This document shows, in pieces, positions 46,431 through 56,510 of a DNA stretch of 64,000 nt. The position numbers and the translations under genes are program-made. The stretch lies in assembly GCF_000422305.1 (NCBI RefSeq), contig NZ_KE383816.1:360566-424565 (forward strand), written 5' to 3'. The notes below the pieces were generated by a model. The model had not been told where the DNA came from. It searched no databases and saw only the letters and a list, made by a program, of their open reading frames with translations. Positions within the stretch are counted from its first letter, which is position 1; the number at the start of each line of letters is the position of its first letter. The stretch is from Luteimonas mephitis DSM 12574. Lineage in GTDB: Bacteria; Pseudomonadota; Gammaproteobacteria; Xanthomonadales; Xanthomonadaceae.

Positions 46431-46515
46431 GCAACGCAGCCCTCCCGCCGGATCGGCAACGAGGGCCGCCGCGCTTGCCGGCACGCCGCTTCCGCCGGCC
46501 CTCGCGCGCGGCGAC

Positions 46516-47253
46516 TCAGCGGCGATCGCCCGGGTCGGGCTCTCCCGCACGACCCACGCAGCCCCAGTTGAGGATCGGCGTCCCGGGCGGCAATGTCCGG
46601 CGAAACTCCGCTACCGCACTGGCCTTCGGGTTGACCACCACCGGCGCGCTCGCCGCGCGCAGCAGCGGCAGGTCGGCGCGGCTGTCGCTGTAGGCAATTG
46701 CGATGCGATCGTATCCGGCGTCCCAGATCATCCGCATCTTGTTCTCCGCGTGGCAGTGCTGGTCGGTGATGAAGCCGCCGAGGAACGGCTTGCCGAGGCT
46801 GCCGATCACCGGCAGGCCTTCGTGGGCGACGAAGTCGAGGATCGCGCGCGCCAGTTCCGGCGGCGCGCCGGTGGCGATCAGCACGCGATCGCCGTCGCCG
46901 CGGTGGCGGTGCAGCACCTTCAGCGCCGCCGGCAGCAGTCGCGCGCGGATGCCGTCGGCATTGGCTTCCACGTAGCGGTCGATCAGCGCGTCCATCGCCG
47001 CGCGCCCGCGGGTACCGAAGGTGGCGATCCACAGGAAGCCGGAAATGCCGCGGCGCCGGGTCGGCAGCCACGCCACCATCGGCAGCAGCACCGGCGCGGC
47101 CAGCAGCGCCGCCAGCTTGCGCCACCAGTGGCGGCGGAGCAGCCACATCACCAGGTGGCTGCCCGAATCGCCGTCGTAGAGCGTGTGGTCGAAATCGAAC
47201 ACCACCAGCGGCCGGTACGGCACCGCGACTTCCTCGAACGCACCCACGATCAT
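46516..47253 (-). CDS. HAD-superfamily hydrolase, subfamily IB
   Basis: A 245-residue phosphatase-like protein. Motif I is [12 protein letters not shown] with nucleophile D20; motif II is [10 protein letters not shown]; motif IV is [12 protein letters not shown] hydrophobic insert at residues 40-62 may form a membrane helix, as in the PgpC/CicA group. It could dephosphorylate a phospholipid or small metabolite. ATG overlaps the trpC stop (ATGA), so it is in the trpC operon. Confidence 0.83.
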   Translation of the reverse strand: MIVGAFEEVAVPYRPLVVFDFDHTLYDGDSGSHLVMWLLRRHWWRKLAALLAAPVLLPMVAWLPTRRRGISGFLWIATFGTRGRAAMDALIDRYVEANADGIRARLLPAALKVLHRHRGDGDRVLIATGAPPELARAILDFVAHEGLPVIGSLGKPFLGGFITDQHCHAENKMRMIWDAGYDRIAIAYSDSRADLPLLRAASAPVVVNPKASAVAEFRRTLPPGTPILNWGCVGRAGEPDPGDRR

Positions 47254-48068
47254 GCCTCCGCGAAGAACAGGCGTCGCAGCGCGGCGCCGGGGTCGGTTTC
47301 GCGCATGAACGCCTCGCCGACCAGGAACGCATCGACGCCGGCTGCACGCATCCGGCGCACGTCGCCAGGGTCGAGGATGCCGCTTTCGGTCACCAGCCGA
47401 CGGTCGCCCGGCACCGCGCCTTTCAGCGCCAGCGTGGTGTCGAGCGAGACCTCGAACGTGCGCAGGTTGCGGTTGTTGATGCCGAGCAGCGGTGCGGGCA
47501 CTTGCAGCGCGCGCTCCAGTTCGGCCAGGTCGTGCACTTCCACCAGCACGTCCATGTCCAGGTCCAGCGCCTGCGCCGACAGCGCGGCCAGGCGCGAGTC
47601 GTCGAGCGCGGCGGCGATCAGCAGGATACAGTCCGCGCCCAGCGCGCGCGCCTCGACCACCTGGTAGGCATCGACGATGAAATCCTTGCGCAGCACCGGC
47701 AGCGCGCAGGCCGCGCGCGCCTGCTGCAGGTGGGCATCGGCGCCGTGGAAGAAGTCGACGTCGGTCAGCACCGACAGGCAGGCCGCACCGCCGGCTTCGT
47801 AGCTGCGGGCAATCGCGGCCGGGTCGAAGTCGGCGCGGATCACGCCCTTCGACGGGCTGGCCTTCTTGATCTCGGCGATGACCGCCGGGCCGCCCGCCGC
47901 GATCTTCGCCTCGAGTGCGGCGGCGAATCCGCGCGCCGGCGACGCGTCCGCCGCGCGCGCCGACAGCTCGCGCAGCGGCAGGCGCGCGGCGCGTTGCGCG
48001 ATTTCCTCGTGCTTGCGCCGCAGGATCGCCTGCAGCACGTCCGGGCGCGCGCCCGCTGGCTGTGTCAT
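47250..48068 (-). CDS. trpC: Indole-3-glycerol-phosphate synthase
   Basis: A 272-residue TIM barrel: [15 protein letters not shown] (catalytic lysine), [36 protein letters not shown] and VTESGI. It closes the indole ring of tryptophan. The start at 48068 overlaps the stop of the Mur-ligase-type gene (ATGA). In relatives trpC directly follows trpD; here three cyanophycin-type genes lie between them. Confidence 0.97.
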   Translation of the reverse strand: MTQPAGARPDVLQAILRRKHEEIAQRAARLPLRELSARAADASPARGFAAALEAKIAAGGPAVIAEIKKASPSKGVIRADFDPAAIARSYEAGGAACLSVLTDVDFFHGADAHLQQARAACALPVLRKDFIVDAYQVVEARALGADCILLIAAALDDSRLAALSAQALDLDMDVLVEVHDLAELERALQVPAPLLGINNRNLRTFEVSLDTTLALKGAVPGDRRLVTESGILDPGDVRRMRAAGVDAFLVGEAFMRETDPGAALRRLFFAEA

Positions 48069-50377
48069 TCCGCTTCTTCCTGGTCCTTCGGCAGCGGCAT
48101 GCCCGGCCGCCAATCGGAGGCGCGCAGTGTATCGAGCAACGCGACGACTTTGGCGCGGGCGCCGAGTTCGTGCACCGGCAGGACCACCAGGTCGCCGTCG
48201 CGCGCCCATTCCAGCGGACGCCGCGCGGCTTCGACCTCGTCGAGCCTGGTTTCGATCGCGGCGTCGGCGATGCCCGCGTCACGCAGCGCCGCGCGCATGA
48301 TCCGCGCGATGTCGCCGGACGCACGCCCGCGTTCATAGCCGCCGATGTCCTTGAGCACCACCAGTTCTGGCGCGAAACCGGCCGCGGTGGCGGCGACCGC
48401 GCGCAGGTCGGCGTCTTCGCGGTTGCCGGCGTGCCCGAGGATCACCGCAAGCCGGCCGTCGCGCCGGCCGGCGCCGACCGCGTGCAGCAGGCCCAGCAGT
48501 CCGTCCGGGTTGTGCGCGTAATCGACGTACACCTCGAGCGCACCGAAGCGCCAGCGCTGCAGGCGACCGGGGTTGTCGCCGTGGCCGCTGCCGAAGCGGG
48601 CGAGGGTTGCGGCGATCACCGGTGGGGGGATTCCCATCGCGGCGGCCGCGAGTGCAGCGCCGGCGGCGTTGGCGACGTTGTAGCCGGCACGCCCGCCGAG
48701 CGTGAGCGGCATGGCATCGATCGCGCCGAGATCGTGCTCGACGCCGGCAAGCGACAGCCGCAGGCGTCCGTCGCGCACGCCGCAGGTGGCGCCACCGCGC
48801 GCGCGATGCGCGGCTGCCAGCGGCGCGTCGAACTCGCGCGCAAACCAGCCTTTCGGGCACGCGATCGCTTCGGCCTGCCGGCGCAGCGTTGCGTCGTCGC
48901 CGTTGAGCACCAGCAGTCCGTCGTCGCCGATCGCGCGGGCGACGGTGAGCTTGGCCGCGGCCAGGTCGTCGAGGTCGTGGATGCCGTACTCGCCGAAGTG
49001 GTCGGCGCTGACGTTGGTGACCACCGCCACGTCGGCGTGGCACACCGCCAGTCCGCGCCGCAGCATGCCGCCGCGCGCGGTTTCCAGCACCGCTGCCTGC
49101 GCCGACGGTTGCCGCAGCGCGGTGCGCGCGCCGGTGGGGCCGGAGTAGTCGCCCGACTCCAGCGCCCGGCCGTCGAGGAACACCCCGTCCGTGCAGCTGT
49201 GCGCGGTGTGCCAGCCGTGCGCACGCGCCATCGCGGCGACCAGCCGCACGGTGGTGGTCTTGCCGTTGGAACCGGTGACCAGCGCGGTGGGAATGACGTG
49301 CAGCGCGGCCCAGTCGACGTCGGCCGGATCGGGCAGCGCGCCGATCGCCCAGGTGCGACCGCCCGTGCCGGCGCCGACTGAAACTTCGTCATCGTCCGGC
49401 AGGCAAGGCAGCCCGTGCGCGGTGGCGGCGGACTGCAGCGCGACCAGCGCGGGGTTGGCTTCGGCGGCGGCCAGGGCCTGCAGCGTATGCATCGCCGACT
49501 CGATGTCCCAAGCTGCCGCGTGGCCGGGGGTATGGTAAAGCCGCGGCTCTTGCTCTCCCCTTCTCCCTCCGGGAGAAGGTGCCCGAAGGGCGGATGAGGG
49601 AAGGACGTCCCCGCTCGCCGCGTCACCCGACCCCACGCCCACAAGCGCGTCCACCGTCGACCAGACATCCGCAAGCACCTCGTCCGTGCGCGACATGACC
49701 TCGTCGTTCCAGTACCGCAGGGTCCGTACGCCCCGTGCGGCCATGAACGCATCGCGGCGCTGGTCGCGCGCAGCCTGTTCTGCCTCGTTGTGCTGGCCGC
49801 CGTCGAGTTCGATTGCCAGCCTCAGGTCGTGACAGTAGAAATCCAGCACGTACGGGCCCATCGCCTGCTGGCGCCGGAACTTCTGTCCGTGCAATCGACG
49901 ACTCCTGACATACGACCAGACGAGGTGCTCGGCGTCCGTGGCGTTGCGGCGCAAGTTGCGAATGAAGGCCTTGGCTTCGTCGTCGAAGGGGAGCTTCTTT
50001 CGGGGGCTTGCGTCGGCTGGCCGACTCCCTTCCCTCATGGGCCCCTCGGGCACCTTCTCCCCGGGGGAGAAGGAAACGGCATTCCACCACGCCCACTCGT
50101 TGACTTCGGTGGCGGCGTACAGCTGGTCCGGCGGCGCGGCGAAGGCGAGCGACACGCCGCTGCGATGCCGGCGCACGGCCACTTCGCCCTCCGGCCAGCC
50201 GAGCGCCGCGCGCGCGGCCGCGACGTTGTCGCGCCAGCGGGCCAGCGTGGCGTCGTCGAACGGCACGCCGGGTGCCGCCTCCAGCACGGCGCCGGTCCCG
50301 GCGAAATGGAAATTGCAGCCGGTCAGCCGACGCGAATCCTCGAACGGTTCGGCCGCGGGATCGAACGCAGTCGTCAT
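48065..50377 (-). CDS. Mur ligase family protein with in-frame DUF559 nuclease insertion
   Basis: A 770-residue protein. Residues 1-100 resemble the N-terminal domain of cyanophycin-synthetase neighbours; 285-770 are a Mur ligase with the ATP loop [13 protein letters not shown] (368-380), [14 protein letters not shown] and the substrate-domain motif DYAHNPDG. Residues about 101-285 are foreign to the family: they contain a complete DUF559/Vsr-like endonuclease domain (127-245; [30 protein letters not shown]) flanked by repeat-encoded Pro/Gly-rich stretches. The frame is intact across both joints. The ligase joins amino acids to a growing peptide or polymer; the gene follows cphA and overlaps trpC. 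Whether the ligase still works is unknown. Confidence 0.8.
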   Translation of the reverse strand: MTTAFDPAAEPFEDSRRLTGCNFHFAGTGAVLEAAPGVPFDDATLARWRDNVAAARAALGWPEGEVAVRRHRSGVSLAFAAPPDQLYAATEVNEWAWWNAVSFSPGEKVPEGPMREGSRPADASPRKKLPFDDEAKAFIRNLRRNATDAEHLVWSYVRSRRLHGQKFRRQQAMGPYVLDFYCHDLRLAIELDGGQHNEAEQAARDQRRDAFMAARGVRTLRYWNDEVMSRTDEVLADVWSTVDALVGVGSGDAASGDVLPSSALRAPSPGGRRGEQEPRLYHTPGHAAAWDIESAMHTLQALAAAEANPALVALQSAATAHGLPCLPDDDEVSVGAGTGGRTWAIGALPDPADVDWAALHVIPTALVTGSNGKTTTVRLVAAMARAHGWHTAHSCTDGVFLDGRALESGDYSGPTGARTALRQPSAQAAVLETARGGMLRRGLAVCHADVAVVTNVSADHFGEYGIHDLDDLAAAKLTVARAIGDDGLLVLNGDDATLRRQAEAIACPKGWFAREFDAPLAAAHRARGGATCGVRDGRLRLSLAGVEHDLGAIDAMPLTLGGRAGYNVANAAGAALAAAAMGIPPPVIAATLARFGSGHGDNPGRLQRWRFGALEVYVDYAHNPDGLLGLLHAVGAGRRDGRLAVILGHAGNREDADLRAVAATAAGFAPELVVLKDIGGYERGRASGDIARIMRAALRDAGIADAAIETRLDEVEAARRPLEWARDGDLVVLPVHELGARAKVVALLDTLRASDWRPGMPLPKDQEEAE
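49553..50074 (-). mobile_element. DUF559 endonuclease module with inverted terminal repeats
   Basis: A segment of about 520 bp inside the Mur ligase gene. Its ends are imperfect inverted repeats, each with an internal palindrome: CCTTCTCCC..GGGAGAAGGTGCCCGA followed by GGGC..ATGAGGGAAGG. The left copy is 49553-49604, the right copy, inverted, is 50027-50074. Between them lies a full DUF559 domain in the same strand and frame as the host gene. The repeat family is widespread in xanthomonad-type genomes, which suggests a nuclease-linked mobile palindrome. No clear target duplication could be read. Confidence 0.65.
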
Positions 50378-50389
50378 CCCGGCGGGGCC

Positions 50390-50643
50390 TGCCAATGCCA
50401 TGGGCATGAGTCGCGTTGTGCCTGAGCCGCCTCCAGGCGGTGCTGCGCGACGCCCGGCAGACTGGCCGTCTGGTCAAGTCGCGCGGCGGCGCCTGGGCGC
50501 CACTCAGGCACCACCCGAAGGGCCGGGCCTGAGGGCGCGCGCGACGGCGTCATCACTCGGTCGTGTACTGACATACATTCCCTCACTCTTCCTTGCCGCG
50601 CGCACCCTCAGGCCCGGCGCGGCAAATGCCCTTGGCATTGGCA
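50390..50643. repeat. 254-bp intergenic element with nested inverted repeats
   Basis: Outer arms of 18 bp, TGCCAATGCCATGGGCAT (50390-50407) and its near-complement at 50626-50643 (17 of 18 match). Inside are a second pair, GCCGGGCCTGAGGGCGCGCG (50522-50541) and its complement at 50599-50618 (19 of 20), and a short TGCCTGAG/CTCAGGCA pair. It fills the space between cphA and the Mur ligase gene, overlapping the first codons upstream of the latter's start. It looks like a MITE or a large folding leader. Confidence 0.6.
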
Positions 50644-50647
50644 GGCC

Positions 50648-53437
50648 CTAGTCGCTTTCCTCGCGCTCGAACACCAGCCCGCGCTCCTCGCGGACCACGC
50701 CGCCCATCGCGGCCACCGCGCGCTCGTCCAGCGTCTGTTCCAGCGACGGCAGTTCGGCCTTCGTCGCGGGCTTCGGCATCTCGCCGTCGGGCGCGAACTT
50801 GATGATCTGCTTCCACGAGCGCGTCAGCGCGTCGGCGAACACCAGGATGAGGTCGCCCGGCCTGCCCATCCGCAGCGCCGCGTCCACGGCCTGCTGCTCG
50901 TCGGGGATGATCGAGATCGCGTCCGCGGCCACGCCGAGGCCCTGCAACGCCTCGGAGATGATCCGCGGCACCTCGTCGCCGGCACGGCCGCGCAGGGCAT
51001 CGTCGCGGCGGGCGATGTAGTGGTCGAACTTGCCCGCGACCGCCCGGGCGATCGCGTGCAGGTCCTCGTCGCGACGGTCGCCGGGCCCGGCCAGCACCAC
51101 GATGCGGCGGCCGGTGACGTCGAGCCGCTGCGCCAGGTCGGCCATCATCCCGACCGCGTGCGCGTTGTGGCCGTAGTCCATCAGCACCTTGAACGGGTGC
51201 TCGGAGAACACGTTCATCCGTCCCGGCGCCTGGAAGAACGTGGTGTCGAAGGTGCGCAGGCCCTGGCGGATCGCGTCGAGCTTGATCCCCAGCGAATACG
51301 CCATCGCCGCGGCGAACATCGCGTTCTGCACGTTGTGCAGCGCGCGCCCCTCCAGCGTGGCCGGGATCAGGTGCGTCCACATCAGCGGGATGTGGCTGCC
51401 CTTGTCGTACAGCGTGATCATGTGTCCGTTGACGCCGGCTTCCAGCGCGCAGGCGCGGCCGCCGGCGCGGATGTGCTCGCGCACCAGCGAGTGCGACGGG
51501 TTCATGGTCACGTAGCAGATGGTCTTCGCGTCGGTGTAGCCGGACATGCGCAGCACGTTGGCGTCGTCGGCGTTGAGCACCGCGCAGTCGCGCGCGATCT
51601 CCACCACCACGCGCTTGATCTCGGCGAGCTGTTCCAGGGTGTCGATCCCCTTCAGGCCGAGGTGGTCGGACGCGACGTTGAGCACCGCGCCGACGTTGAT
51701 GTGGCGCACGCCCATGCCGGCGCGCAGCAGGCCGCCGCGCGCGGTTTCCAGCACCGCCATGTCGATCTGTGGATCGGACAGCACCATGCGCGCCGACACC
51801 GGGCCGGTCATGTCGCCCTCCACCGTGCGCTGGCCGTCGATGTAGACGCCGTCGGTGGTGGTCAGGCCCGGCGTGTAGCCGGCCATCTTGGTGATGTGCG
51901 CGAGCATGCGCGCGGTGGTGGTCTTGCCGTTGGTGCCGGTGACCGCGGCGATCGGCACCCGTGTCGGCGAGCCCGGCGGGAACAGCATGTCGATCACCGG
52001 CCCGGCGGCGTCGCGCGGCGTGCCTTCGCTGGGCGCGACGTGCATGCGGAAGCCGGGCGCGGCGTTGACCTCGCAGATCGCGCCGCCGATGTCCTTGTAG
52101 CTTTCGGCGATGTTGGGCGTGATGAAGTCGACGCCACCCACATCCAGCCCGATCGCGCGGACCGCGCGCACCGCCATGTCGCGATTGTCGGGGTGGATGA
52201 TGTCGGTGACGTCGGTGGCGGTACCGCCGGTGGACAGGTTGGCGGTGGAGCGCAGGTAGACGATTTCGCCGGCCGCGGGCACGGAATCGGCGTTGTAGCC
52301 GGCCCGTTCCATCATCAGCGCCGCGGGCGCGTCGAGTTCCAGCCGGGTGAGCACCTTCTCGTGGCCGACGCCGCGGCGCGGATCCTGGTTCACCATCTCC
52401 ACCAGCTGCGCGATGCTGCTGGCGCCGTCGCCGACCACGTGGCCGGGCGTGCGTTTCGTCGCCGCGACCAGCTCGCCGTTGATGACCAGCAGGCGATGGT
52501 CGTCGCCAGGCTGGAAGGTTTCGACGATCACCGAGCGCGAATGCTCGCGCGCGGCGTTGAAGGCCTCGCGGATCTCGTCGTCGCCGCTGATGTCGATGGT
52601 GATGCCGCGGCCGTGGTTGCCGTTGTAGGGCTTGAGCACCACCGAGCCGCCGAGCTTGCGCGCGGCCTTCAGCGCGTCGGTCTGGCTGGTGACCAGCATC
52701 TGCCGCGGCACCGGTAACCCGAGCGAGGCGAGGATCTTGTTGGTCTCCTCCTTGTCGCTGGCCAGTTCGACCGCGATGTGCGGCGTCTTGCCGGTCACCG
52801 TGGCCTGGATGCGCTGCTGGTACTTGCCGTGGCCGAATTGCACCAGCGACTGCTGGTTCAGTCGCAGCCACGGGATGTCGCGCTCCTCGGCGGCGCGCAC
52901 CAGCGAGGCTGTCGACGGCCCCAGCGCGCGGCGCTGCGCATAGCGGATGAAATCATCGCGCTCGGTCTCCCAGTCCCAGCCTTCGGGCAGGCTGCCGGGC
53001 GTGCGCAGGTCCTCGGGCAACAGCGAGTCGAGCAGGCGCAGCGCGAGTTCGCCGGCGCCGATGCCGATTTCCTTCTGCTCGTATTCGTAGACCACGGTGT
53101 AAACGCCGGGGCGGCCATCGGACACGCTGCGGGTCTTGCCGAAGGTGACGTCCTCGCCGGCAGCGTTCTGCAGTTCGATCGCCACGTGTTCGAGCACGTG
53201 GCCCAGCCATGTGCCTTCCCCTTCGCGCATGCGGCGGATGAACCCCCCCGGCTCGCGATACGAGCAGCCATGCTCGGCCAGGCCCGGCAGCGCAGCGAGC
53301 AGTGCGTCGACAAAGGCGGGGCCCAGTTTCGCCGTCGGCCAGGCTTCCAGCGCGCCCAGGTCGAGTTCCAGCCGGATGACGGGGAAGTGCGCGTACAGCG
53401 ACGGGCCGACGTAGACGGAACGGTTCAGGACACGCAT
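50648..53437 (-). CDS. cphA: Cyanophycin synthetase
   Basis: A 929-residue protein with the three CphA parts: N-terminal domain (to about 160), ATP-grasp (about 210-480; VLKPYNGNHGRGITIDI, EVNAAPGFRMH) and Mur-ligase-like C-terminal half (VTGTNGKTTTARML, LNVASDHLGLKGIDTL, MDYGHNAHAVG). It polymerises aspartate and arginine into multi-L-arginyl-poly-L-aspartate, a nitrogen store. The start ATG 53437 has GGGGAG seven nt upstream; GTG 53443 is in frame. It follows cphB by 20 bp and is followed by another Mur-ligase-type gene. Confidence 0.94.
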   Translation of the reverse strand: MRVLNRSVYVGPSLYAHFPVIRLELDLGALEAWPTAKLGPAFVDALLAALPGLAEHGCSYREPGGFIRRMREGEGTWLGHVLEHVAIELQNAAGEDVTFGKTRSVSDGRPGVYTVVYEYEQKEIGIGAGELALRLLDSLLPEDLRTPGSLPEGWDWETERDDFIRYAQRRALGPSTASLVRAAEERDIPWLRLNQQSLVQFGHGKYQQRIQATVTGKTPHIAVELASDKEETNKILASLGLPVPRQMLVTSQTDALKAARKLGGSVVLKPYNGNHGRGITIDISGDDEIREAFNAAREHSRSVIVETFQPGDDHRLLVINGELVAATKRTPGHVVGDGASSIAQLVEMVNQDPRRGVGHEKVLTRLELDAPAALMMERAGYNADSVPAAGEIVYLRSTANLSTGGTATDVTDIIHPDNRDMAVRAVRAIGLDVGGVDFITPNIAESYKDIGGAICEVNAAPGFRMHVAPSEGTPRDAAGPVIDMLFPPGSPTRVPIAAVTGTNGKTTTARMLAHITKMAGYTPGLTTTDGVYIDGQRTVEGDMTGPVSARMVLSDPQIDMAVLETARGGLLRAGMGVRHINVGAVLNVASDHLGLKGIDTLEQLAEIKRVVVEIARDCAVLNADDANVLRMSGYTDAKTICYVTMNPSHSLVREHIRAGGRACALEAGVNGHMITLYDKGSHIPLMWTHLIPATLEGRALHNVQNAMFAAAMAYSLGIKLDAIRQGLRTFDTTFFQAPGRMNVFSEHPFKVLMDYGHNAHAVGMMADLAQRLDVTGRRIVVLAGPGDRRDEDLHAIARAVAGKFDHYIARRDDALRGRAGDEVPRIISEALQGLGVAADAISIIPDEQQAVDAALRMGRPGDLILVFADALTRSWKQIIKFAPDGEMPKPATKAELPSLEQTLDERAVAAMGGVVREERGLVFEREESD

Positions 53438-53456
53438 CGGCACTCCCCTTCTTGTT

Positions 53457-54299
53457 TCAGTTCTTGTCGTCGACCAATGTACCCGGCGACGCGCAGCGCG
53501 TGTGGAGGTCGAACGTCGCGCCCGCGACCAGGATGTGCACCTTCAGGCCCAGCAGGCAGACCGGCTGGTCCTGGGCGACCTCCGCCATGGACGAGAATTC
53601 CAGGCCGTCGGCGTCGACCACGGTGATCGTGCCGCTGCCCTCCACTTCCAGCACGTTGTCGGGACGGATGAACGCGGCAGTGTCCTCGTCCAGGCCGATG
53701 CCGATCGGGAACGGGTTGAAGGCCAGCGCGGCGACCAGGCGGCCGAGGCGGTCGCGCTGGCGGAAATGCTGGTCGATGATGAAGCGGTTGGTCAGGCCCA
53801 GCCCCGGCGCCAGCCGCACGCTGCCCGCGCGCGGCGACGAGCCTTCCTTGCCGAAGGCGATCATGTGGTCGCTCAGGATGCTGGCGCCTGCGCTGGTCCC
53901 GCCCACGTGCACGCCGCGTGCGTTGCGTTCGCGGATCAGCTTGGCCGCGGGCGTGCCGCCGATGATGGTGGAGATGCGCAGCTGGTTGCCGCCGGTGAAA
54001 AAAACACCGGTGGCGGTCTCGAGCTGGCGAAGGTAGTCGTCGCGCTGTCCGTCCTCGCGGCTGGCGAAGCCGATCGAGCGGGCGCGCCCGGCCTCGAGCC
54101 GGTCGAACAGTTCTTCGTAGCGCTGGCCGGTGTCCGGCAGGCGGCTTGCCGTGGGGATGATGGCGATGTCGGCATCACGCCCGCCGCACAGCTGCACGAA
54201 GCGCTTGAGGATGCGGCGCCGCATCTCCTTGTCCTCGGCCCCGCCGATCGGGACGATCCAGCCGCGTTCTTCGCCCTCGGCGACCCTGCTTGGACACAT
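53457..54299 (-). CDS. cphB: Cyanophycinase
   Basis: A 280-residue S51-type serine peptidase. The nucleophile Ser136 is in HVGGTSAGAS; FFTGGNQLRI and GLTNRFIIDQHFRQRDR are also family-typical. It cuts cyanophycin to beta-Asp-Arg dipeptides. No signal peptide, so it is intracellular, as expected for a storage polymer made by the neighbouring cphA. First gene of the cph block, 260 bp downstream of trpD. Confidence 0.94.
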   Translation of the reverse strand: MCPSRVAEGEERGWIVPIGGAEDKEMRRRILKRFVQLCGGRDADIAIIPTASRLPDTGQRYEELFDRLEAGRARSIGFASREDGQRDDYLRQLETATGVFFTGGNQLRISTIIGGTPAAKLIRERNARGVHVGGTSAGASILSDHMIAFGKEGSSPRAGSVRLAPGLGLTNRFIIDQHFRQRDRLGRLVAALAFNPFPIGIGLDEDTAAFIRPDNVLEVEGSGTITVVDADGLEFSSMAEVAQDQPVCLLGLKVHILVAGATFDLHTRCASPGTLVDDKN

Positions 54300-54459
54300 T
54301 GTGGCGCTGGCTCCTTGTGCCGCGCCTGCACGCGACCTGTTGCTTGCGGATTGGCACCGCGGCCTCGCGGGCGGCGGCGGATCAGGCGGTCAAAATAGCA
54401 TCATTCGCGAAAATGACCGCCACCGGAATGGCGCCTGCCGGGAGCTCGCGGGCGTTGAG

Positions 54460-54528
54460 CGGCCCATGGCCGCCAGCTTGTTGGGGAGGTCGGGAGATTG
54501 AAAGCTCGCGGCCATGGGCCGTTCCTGC
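54460..54528. repeat. REP-like inverted pair
   Basis: CGGCCCATGGCCGCCAGCTT (54460-54479) and its near-complement (54502-54521, one mismatch) form a large hairpin in the trpD-cphB gap. The minus-strand copy GCAGGAACGGCCC...CCGCGA (54528-54506) belongs to the same REP family as 43680-43702, with compensating changes in the palindrome. Confidence 0.7.
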
Positions 54529-54559
54529 AAAAGCACGGGCCTGGGCACGGGCCGGCCCT

Positions 54560-55597
54560 TTACTGGACGGCGGCCAGTCGCTGCGTGGTTTCGACGAACT
54601 CGCGCAGCCTGGCCATCGCCGCGCCCGATGCGATCACCTCCCGCGCCCGCACGATGCCATCGGCAACCGAGCCCGCCACGCCGGCCACGTACAGCGCCGC
54701 GCCGGCGTTGAGCGCGACGATCTCGAGCGGCAGCCCGGCCTTGTTGCCCAGCGCATCGAGCAGCATCGCCTTCGATCCGGCCGCATCGTTGACCCGCAGG
54801 TTGCGGCTGGCGGCCATCGCGATGCCGAAGTCCTCCGGGTGCAGCTCGTACTCGCGCACCACGCCGTCGCGCAGTTCGCCAACGAGGGTCGCCGCGCCCA
54901 GCGAGAGTTCGTCCATGCCATCGCGCCCCCACACAACCAGTGCACGCTGCGCACCGAGCGCCTGCAGGACGCGCACCTGGATGCCGACCAGGTCCGGATG
55001 GAACACGCCCATCAGGATGTTCGGCGCACCTGCGGGATTGGTCAGCGGACCCAGGATGTTGAACAGCGTGCGCACGCCCATCTCCCTGCGCACCGGCGCC
55101 ACCACCTTCATCGCCGGATGATGGATCGGCGCGAACATGAAGCCGATCCCGCAGGCGTCGAGGCACTGCGCCACCCGCGCCGGCTGCAGTTCGATCGCCG
55201 CGCCCAGCGATTCGAGCACGTCGGCGCTGCCCGACTTTGACGACACGCTGCGGTTGCCGTGCTTGGCCACGCGCGCGCCAGCGGCCGCGACCACGAAGAT
55301 CGACGCGGTGGAGATGTTGAAGGTGTGCGCGCCATCGCCGCCGGTTCCGACAATATCGACCAGCCGCGCCTTGTCGGCGACCGGCACCGGCAGCGCGAAC
55401 TCGCGCAGCACTTTCGCCGCACCCGCGATCTCGTCGATCGTCTCCTTCTTCACACGCAGGCCGGTGAAGATCGCCGCGGTCATCACCGGCGACACTTCGC
55501 CGCGCATGACCTGGCGCATCAGGTCGACCATCTCGTCGTGGAAGATCTCGCGGTGTTCGATGGTGCGCTGCAGGGCTTCTTGTGGAGTGATGGGCAT
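54560..55597 (-). CDS. trpD: Anthranilate phosphoribosyltransferase
   Basis: A 345-residue enzyme with the PRPP loop [35 protein letters not shown], and [13 protein letters not shown]. It links anthranilate to phosphoribose in tryptophan synthesis. The start at ATG 55597 matches the family; the frame stays open upstream through a heptamer tandem repeat that would encode RIPNPES units, and this extension is not considered coding. There is no Shine-Dalgarno because the repeat ends 3 bp before the start codon. Confidence 0.96.
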   Translation of the reverse strand: MPITPQEALQRTIEHREIFHDEMVDLMRQVMRGEVSPVMTAAIFTGLRVKKETIDEIAGAAKVLREFALPVPVADKARLVDIVGTGGDGAHTFNISTASIFVVAAAGARVAKHGNRSVSSKSGSADVLESLGAAIELQPARVAQCLDACGIGFMFAPIHHPAMKVVAPVRREMGVRTLFNILGPLTNPAGAPNILMGVFHPDLVGIQVRVLQALGAQRALVVWGRDGMDELSLGAATLVGELRDGVVREYELHPEDFGIAMAASRNLRVNDAAGSKAMLLDALGNKAGLPLEIVALNAGAALYVAGVAGSVADGIVRAREVIASGAAMARLREFVETTQRLAAVQ

Positions 55598-55600
55598 GGC

Positions 55601-55695
55601 CGGGATTCGGGATTCGGGATTCGGGATTCGGGATTCGGGATTCGGGATTCGGGATTCGGGATTCGGGATTCGGGATTCGGGATTCGGGATTCGGG
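55601..55695. repeat. Heptamer tandem repeat (CGGGATT)n
   Basis: About 13 perfect copies of the 7-bp unit CGGGATT, directly upstream of the trpD start codon and within the 254-bp trpG-trpD gap. Read on the minus strand it is AATCCCG repeated. Such arrays can vary in copy number by slippage. Confidence 0.95.
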
Positions 55696-55851
55696 AAAGG
55701 CTATCGCGCTTTCTGCTGATTTCCATGGATGCTGGAGCTAGGCAACTTTCCGTCGACATGCATGGAAGGCCGGATCAAAGCCAGTGGATGAACGGCCTTT
55801 CGGGATGTCATGGAGCGCCTCGCAACTTCGCGGGATGAGGGGCCGGCCTGT

Positions 55852-56430
55852 TCACCGTTCCAGGAAATTCTTCAGCAGCGCATGCCCATGCTCGGTCAGG
55901 ATCGACTCGGGATGGAACTGCACGCCTTCCACCGGATGCCCGCGATGGCGCAGGCCCATGATTTCCTCGACCGACCCATCCTCGTTCTCGGTCCACGCGG
56001 TCACTTCCAGGCAATCGGGCAACGAGGCCTTTTCGACGACCAGCGAGTGATAGCGCGTCGCCTCGTACCCGTCCGGCAGTCCGGCGAACACGCCCTGCCC
56101 GCGGTGGCGGATCGGCGACGTCTTGCCGTGCATGATCTGCCCGGCGCGCACCACGCGGCCGCCGTACGCCTGCCCGATCGCCTGGTGGCCCAGGCATACG
56201 CCAAGGACCGGCACGCGCGCGCCCAGCGCGCCGATCACTTCCAGCGAGATGCCCGCCTCGTTCGGCGTGCACGGCCCCGGCGAAATCACGATCCGCTCGG
56301 GCCGCAGCGCCTCGACCTGCGCCACGGTCAGCGCATCGTTTCGCACCACCCTCACTTCAGCCCCCAGCGCCTGCAGGTACTGCACGAGGTTGAAGGTGAA
56401 GCTGTCATAGTTGTCGATCATCAGCAGCAT
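55852..56430 (-). CDS. trpG: Anthranilate synthase component II, glutamine amidotransferase
   Basis: A 192-residue class I amidotransferase: nucleophile C79 in [28 protein letters not shown] at the N-terminus, and the His-Glu pair in [13 protein letters not shown]. It supplies ammonia from glutamine to TrpE; in this type it may serve PabB too. ATG 56430 matches the family; the upstream frame is noise. A 541-bp distance separates it from trpE, which contains the DUF2249 gene on the other strand. Confidence 0.95.
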   Translation of the reverse strand: MLLMIDNYDSFTFNLVQYLQALGAEVRVVRNDALTVAQVEALRPERIVISPGPCTPNEAGISLEVIGALGARVPVLGVCLGHQAIGQAYGGRVVRAGQIMHGKTSPIRHRGQGVFAGLPDGYEATRYHSLVVEKASLPDCLEVTAWTENEDGSVEEIMGLRHRGHPVEGVQFHPESILTEHGHALLKNFLER

Positions 56431-56510
56431 GGCGGCGCCTGCCTCCGGTTTCCGGTCGCTTCGGCAACCGTGATGCGGGCCGACGGGCGGCATGGCAATC
56501 GCGCGGTGCC

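Noticed and set aside
51020-52717. 565-codon plus-strand frame opposite cphA
   Set aside because: Antisense shadow rich in V, H, D and R runs; cphA on the other strand is unambiguous.
55601-55695. CRISPR array
   Set aside because: Units of 7 bp repeat head to tail with no spacers.
55598-55759. N-terminal extension of TrpD through the heptamer repeat
   Set aside because: The extension is RIPNPES repeats absent from the TrpD family; ATG 55597 gives the normal 345-residue protein.
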